Below are positions 45,727-49,531 of a DNA stretch of 49,531 nucleotides, piece after piece. This DNA is from Clostridia bacterium (lineage in GTDB: Bacteria > Bacillota > Clostridia > Oscillospirales > CAG-272), in NCBI GenBank assembly GCA_017483305.1, contig JAFULC010000032.1:1-49531 (forward strand), in the 5' to 3' direction. Numbering within the stretch: position 1 is the first letter of the stretch; each line of letters begins with the position of its first letter. Position numbers and translations under genes: made by a program. The notes under the pieces are model-generated. The model was not told the origin of the DNA. It did not search any database and worked only from the letters and a program-made list of their open reading frames with translations.

Positions 45727-45752
45727 AAAAAGCTCCTCGTGTCGAGAGGAGC
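45727..45752 (-). terminator. Rho-independent terminator on the minus strand
   Basis: AGCTCCTC (45731-45738) pairs with GAGGAGCT (45745-45752); the minus strand gives a U-run. It probably stops transcription from nifJ before the XRE promoter. Confidence 0.8.
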
Positions 45753-45804
45753 TCAAATTAAAACCAAGCCAATTATCCAGGAAAGTTTTTAGAAAAGGGG
45801 TGTT

Positions 45805-45905
45805 GGCATCTGCTTGCAGATGCCGCGAGTTTTGCTTGCAAAACATCGTCACGCTATCGCAAGCGACGAAATGGGGAGAACCCTTTTTTCAAAAAGGTTC
45901 TCCCC
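45805..45905. repeat. Four consecutive hairpins between nifJ and its terminator
   Basis: Hairpins are GGCATCTG/CAGATGCC (45805-45824), GTTTTG/CAAAAC (45829-45844), both with a CTTG loop, CGT-A-CGCT/AGCG-ACG (45847-45868), and GGGGAGAACC/GGTTCTCCCC (45873-45905). No open reading frame is seen. The last resembles the hairpin at 1954-1979, suggesting a dispersed palindromic element family. Confidence 0.65.
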
Positions 45906-45921
45906 GAAGTTCTATTGAAAA

Positions 45922-48900
45922 TTATTCGTAAAGCTTGCCCATCTTCTGAAGTCTGTCGTACTTAGCCTTTGCGCTTGCTTCAGCCTTAGCGAAGAGAGCT
46001 GCTGCTCTTTCGGGGTTGGACTGTGCAAGACGAGCGTAACGGGTCTCAGACTTGATGAAGTCAACGTAGCTTCCGGAGGGCTCCTTGGAGTCGATGGTCA
46101 GCTTGTTGCTTTCAAGAGTGGGGTTATATCTGAAGGTCTGCCAGTAGCCTGCCTCAACTGCCTTCTTCATTTCGAGCTGGCAGTTCTGCATGCCGCCCTT
46201 GACACCGTGCATCTCACAAGGAGCGTAACCGATGATAAGGGAAGGACCGTTGTATGCCTCAGCCTCGGTAAGAGCCTTGAGGAGCTGGTTCATATCGTAG
46301 CCCATAGCAACCTGTGCAACGTATACGTAACCGTAGGACATTGCGATCTCGGCGAGGTTCTTCTTGCCGATTGCCTTACCTGCTGCTGCAAACTGAGCAA
46401 CCTGACCGATCTGAGAAGCCTTGGAAGCCTGTCCACCGGTGTTGGAGTAAACCTCGGTATCGAATACGAATACGTTTACGTTCTCACCAGAAGCGAGCAC
46501 GTGGTCGAGACCGCCGAAGCCGATATCGTAAGCCCAACCGTCTCCACCGAAGATCCACATGGACTTCTTGGAGAGGTAGTCCTTCTCAGCGAGGATCTCC
46601 TTGGAAGCCTCACAGCCGTCTGCTGCCCAGCCCTCAAGAAGCTCAACGAGAGCCTTGGTAGCCTTCTCGTTAGCCGCGCCGTCGTCAAGAGTATTCAGGT
46701 ACTCGTCGATAACTGCCTTGCACTTATCGCAGGGAGCCTCGAGAGCCTTAACCTTATTGATGAGTCTTTCGCGGATGGTCTTCTGACCGAGATACATACC
46801 GAGACCGTGCTCAGCATTATCCTCGAACAGGGAGTTAGCCCAAGCAGGACCGCGTCCGCTCTCTTTGTTTACAGTGTAAGGAGTAGAAGGTGCGGAGCCG
46901 CCCCAGATGGACGAACAACCGGTTGCGTTGGAGATGTACATTCTCTCACCGAAGAGCTGGGTTACCAGACGTGCGTAAGAGGTTTCTGCACAGCCTGCGC
47001 AAGAGCCGGAGAATTCAAGCAGAGGCTGCTTGAACTGAGAGCCCTTAACGGTGTTGTTGATGATCTCGGGCTTCTCTGTTACGTTAGCTACTGCGTAGTC
47101 GAACGCTGCCTGCTGGTCTGCCTGAGTTGCCTGAGGAACCATACGGATAGCATAATCTGCGGGATCTGCCTTAACACCTGCAGCTGCAGCCTTCTTGTCT
47201 GCGGTTGCGTTTACGGGACAAGCCTTTACGCAGAGGGTACAACCCATACAGTCAAGGGGAGATACTGCCATGGTGAACTTGTAGTTGGTCTTAAGAACGG
47301 GCTTAGCGCAGAACTTGGTGGACTCGGGAGCGTTTGCTGCCTCCTCCTCGGTCATAGCGAAGGGACGGATGGTTGCATGAGGACATACGAATGCACAGCT
47401 GTTACACTGAACACACTTGTCGGGGTTCCACTCGGGAACGGTCACAGCAACGCCTCTCTTCTCGTATGCGGCAGCGCCCTGGGGGAACTGACCGTCTACG
47501 TACTTTTCAAATGCGGAAACGGGGAGGCTATCACCGTTCATTGCATTAACGGGGTTGACTACGTTGTTAACGAAATCAACGAGGTCTGCGCGATCTCCGC
47601 TAACGAGAGCTGCGGGAGCATCGTCTGCGCAGGTTGCCCAATCAGCAGGAACGTCGATCTTAACGAATGCGTCTGCACCCGCGTCGATAGCAGCATAGTT
47701 GAGGTCAACCATAGCCTGTCCCTTCTTGATGTAGGACTTGTATGCCATCTTCTTCATGTACTCGATAGCTTCCGCTGCGGGAAGGATCTTTGCGAGAGCA
47801 AAGAATGCGGACTGAAGAATGGTGTTCTTAACCTTTGCGTTACCGATCTGCTTGATAGCAAGGCTGGTAGCGTCGATGGTGTAGAAGTTTATGTTGTTCT
47901 TTGCAAGATACTGCTTAACAGCTGCGGGAAGGTGAGCGGAAAGCTCCTCGATTCCGGACCACTGGCAGTCAAGAAGGAAGGTTCCGCCGGGCTTAACGTC
48001 GGATACCATATCGTACTTCTTGAGGTATGCCTGATTGTGGCAAGCTACGAAGTCAGCCTTGTTGATGTAGTAAGGAGACTTGATGGGAGCATCACCGAAG
48101 CGGAGGTGCGAGATGGTAATACCGCCGGTCTTCTTGGAGTCGTACTGGAAGTACGCCTGAATATACTTGTCGGTGTGGTCACCGATGATCTTGATCGAGT
48201 TCTTGTTTGCACCAACGGTACCGTCTCCGCCGAGACCCCAGAACTTGCATGCGATAGTGCCTGCGGGAGCGGTGTCGGGAGCGGGCTTCTCCTCGAGGGA
48301 GCAGCCGGTAACGTCATCAACGATGCCTACGGTGAAGTTAGCCTTAGGAGCATCCTTAGCGAGATTCTCATAGATAGCGAATACGCTTGCGGGAGTGGTA
48401 TCCTTGGAGCCGAGACCGTAACGGCCGCCAACAACCTTAACGTCGGTCTTACCCTGAGTTGCAAGAGCGGTAACAACGTCGAGATAGAGAGGCTCACCAA
48501 GAGAGCCGGGCTCCTTGGTTCTGTCGATAACTGCGATCTTCTTTGCAGTTGCAGGGATAGCTGCAACGAGTCTTTCAGCAGAGAAGGGACGGTAAAGTCT
48601 TACCTTGACAAGACCGACCTTTTCGCCATTTGCGTTCATGTAATCGATAACTTCCTCGATAACGTCGCAAACAGAGCCCATAGCAACGATAACTCTGTCA
48701 GCATCGGGAGCGCCGTAGTAGTTGAAGGGCTTGTAATCTGTACCAAGCTTTGCATTAACCTTGTCCATGTACTCTTCAACGATTGCGGGAAGAGCGTCGT
48801 AGAACTTGTTGCAAGCCTCTCTGTGCTGGAAGAAGATATCTCCGTTTTCAGCAGAGCCGCGAAGTGCGGGGTGGTTAGGATTGAGGGCGTGAGCGCGGAA

Positions 48901-49512
48901 AGCGGCAACAGCGTCCTTGTCGAGCATTTCTTCAAGATCTGCGTAATCCCAAGCTTCGATCTTCTGGATCTCGTGAGAGGTACGGAAGCCGTCGAAGAAG
49001 TTGAGGAAGGGAACGCGACCCTTAATAGCGGAAAGGTGAGCAACTGCACCGAGGTCCATGACCTCCTGAGGATTGGTCTCAGCGAGCATAGCGAAGCCGG
49101 TCTGACGGCAAGCGTATACGTCGGAGTGGTCGCCGAAAATGTTAAGTGCGTGAGAAGCAACGCAACGAGCACTTACGTGGAATACTGCGGGAAGCAATTC
49201 ACCCGCGATCTTATACATATTGGGGATCATCAGAAGAAGACCCTGAGATGCGGTATAAGTGGTTGTGAGAGCACCGGATGCGAGCGATCCGTGGACGGTA
49301 CCTGCGGCACCTGCCTCGGACTCCATTTCCATTACCTTAACGGTAGTGCCGAAAACGTTTTTCAGACCCTGAGCGGACCACTGATCGGTGTAGTCAGCCA
49401 TGGGGCTGGAGGGAGTTATGGGGTAGATACCCGCAACTTCCGTGAAGGCGTAGCTGACGTGGGCGGCTGCCTGGTTACCGTCCATGGACAACTTTTTTCT
49501 TTCGATTGCCAT
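45922..49512 (-). CDS. nifJ: Pyruvate:ferredoxin (flavodoxin) oxidoreductase, single-chain
   Basis: This 1196-residue homodimeric enzyme oxidises pyruvate to acetyl-CoA and CO2, reducing ferredoxin. Domains appear in order: pyruvate-binding N-terminus (AFTEVAGIYPITPSSPMADY near residues 22-41), gamma domain with CoA contacts, an internal ferredoxin-like domain with CVQCNSCAFVCPHA near 699-712 and CMGCTLCVKACPVN near 754-767, and a C-terminal thiamine-diphosphate domain with GSCAGCAETSYARL near 835-848 and GDGWAYDIGFGGLDH near 989-1003 (GDG motif) and NTGGQASKAS. GGAGGAAA lies before ATG 49512. Complete. With NfnAB it forms the ferredoxin economy of an anaerobic fermenter. Confidence 0.98.
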   Translation of the reverse strand: MAIERKKLSMDGNQAAAHVSYAFTEVAGIYPITPSSPMADYTDQWSAQGLKNVFGTTVKVMEMESEAGAAGTVHGSLASGALTTTYTASQGLLLMIPNMYKIAGELLPAVFHVSARCVASHALNIFGDHSDVYACRQTGFAMLAETNPQEVMDLGAVAHLSAIKGRVPFLNFFDGFRTSHEIQKIEAWDYADLEEMLDKDAVAAFRAHALNPNHPALRGSAENGDIFFQHREACNKFYDALPAIVEEYMDKVNAKLGTDYKPFNYYGAPDADRVIVAMGSVCDVIEEVIDYMNANGEKVGLVKVRLYRPFSAERLVAAIPATAKKIAVIDRTKEPGSLGEPLYLDVVTALATQGKTDVKVVGGRYGLGSKDTTPASVFAIYENLAKDAPKANFTVGIVDDVTGCSLEEKPAPDTAPAGTIACKFWGLGGDGTVGANKNSIKIIGDHTDKYIQAYFQYDSKKTGGITISHLRFGDAPIKSPYYINKADFVACHNQAYLKKYDMVSDVKPGGTFLLDCQWSGIEELSAHLPAAVKQYLAKNNINFYTIDATSLAIKQIGNAKVKNTILQSAFFALAKILPAAEAIEYMKKMAYKSYIKKGQAMVDLNYAAIDAGADAFVKIDVPADWATCADDAPAALVSGDRADLVDFVNNVVNPVNAMNGDSLPVSAFEKYVDGQFPQGAAAYEKRGVAVTVPEWNPDKCVQCNSCAFVCPHATIRPFAMTEEEAANAPESTKFCAKPVLKTNYKFTMAVSPLDCMGCTLCVKACPVNATADKKAAAAGVKADPADYAIRMVPQATQADQQAAFDYAVANVTEKPEIINNTVKGSQFKQPLLEFSGSCAGCAETSYARLVTQLFGERMYISNATGCSSIWGGSAPSTPYTVNKESGRGPAWANSLFEDNAEHGLGMYLGQKTIRERLINKVKALEAPCDKCKAVIDEYLNTLDDGAANEKATKALVELLEGWAADGCEASKEILAEKDYLSKKSMWIFGGDGWAYDIGFGGLDHVLASGENVNVFVFDTEVYSNTGGQASKASQIGQVAQFAAAGKAIGKKNLAEIAMSYGYVYVAQVAMGYDMNQLLKALTEAEAYNGPSLIIGYAPCEMHGVKGGMQNCQLEMKKAVEAGYWQTFRYNPTLESNKLTIDSKEPSGSYVDFIKSETRYARLAQSNPERAAALFAKAEASAKAKYDRLQKMGKLYE

Positions 49513-49531
49513 TTTTGAGTTTCCTCCTAAA

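Noticed and set aside
46207-49518. A long plus-strand open frame antisense to nifJ
   Set aside because: It is a shadow of the strongly codon-biased nifJ gene: low-complexity Leu/Ser/Cys/Val composition, no family motif and no ribosome binding site.

Overview
The window is about 49.5 kb of bacterial chromosome from a Gram-positive, strictly anaerobic lineage, most likely an uncultured member of the class Clostridia (Oscillospiraceae/Christensenellales-like). The evidence is strong TTGACA-N17-TATAAT promoters, AGGAGG-type ribosome binding sites, FMN and S-box (SAM-I) riboswitches, long-form HPF, RemB next to gyrB, an NfnAB electron-bifurcating transhydrogenase, a full-length pyruvate:ferredoxin oxidoreductase, and lipoproteins with Thr/Glu-rich linkers. 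There is no prophage, IS element or CRISPR array. The exact taxon cannot be fixed from the sequence alone.

Layout. 1-6.9 kb: 3' end of tuf, an FMN riboswitch driving a RibU-type riboflavin transporter, a small membrane exporter-family protein, an S-box riboswitch with metK, a small membrane-anchored protein, recD2 and a comF-type gene. 7.1-12.7 kb: an operon of an MreB paralog, a PepD-type dipeptidase, a serine hydrolase and a DUF2079 membrane protein. 12.7-15.6 kb (minus strand): a lipoprotein with a glycoside-hydrolase-like barrel, then hpf preceded by a structured, GC-rich leader that is a good candidate for the raiA-type noncoding RNA. 15.8-18.3 kb: nfnA-nfnB under a consensus promoter. 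18.3-21.4 kb (minus): two paralogous metallophosphoesterase lipoproteins. 21.5-21.9 kb: three 113-bp tandem repeats carrying a tRNA T-arm-like segment and a terminator hairpin, directly behind a tRNA-Arg(ACG) gene.

22-36.3 kb is the information-processing core: rpmG-secE-nusG-rplK-rplA, then dnaA, dnaN, recF, remB, gyrB, mreC, mreD, gyrA and a small lipoprotein. This is the classical dnaA-gyrA origin cluster with three departures: the ribosomal-protein operon sits where rpmH/rnpA would be expected, the S4-domain gene between dnaN and recF is absent, and mreCD lie between gyrB and gyrA. DnaA-box-like 9-mers (TTTTCCACA and the variant TTTTCAACA) cluster both between dnaA and dnaN and, more densely, between gyrB and mreC. 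SecE carries a long acidic Thr-rich loop between its first two membrane segments.

36.3-49.5 kb: a membrane protein and cca (minus), a small AT-rich membrane protein with its own promoter, a COG2509-type FAD-dependent dehydrogenase, a sugar-isomerase/Gfo-Idh-MocA pair (minus), a PHP-domain hydrolase, a MATE exporter, a membrane-bound XRE regulator (minus), a multi-hairpin intergenic block, and nifJ (pyruvate:ferredoxin oxidoreductase, minus). Metabolically, NifJ makes reduced ferredoxin from pyruvate and NfnAB can spend it, with NADH, to make NADPH, as expected of a fermentative anaerobe.

The most unusual items are the tRNA-linked tandem repeat array, the SecE with an inserted low-complexity extracytoplasmic loop, the candidate raiA RNA, and the two DnaA-box-like clusters with mreCD embedded in the gyrase locus. 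No single unmistakably new multi-gene system was seen.
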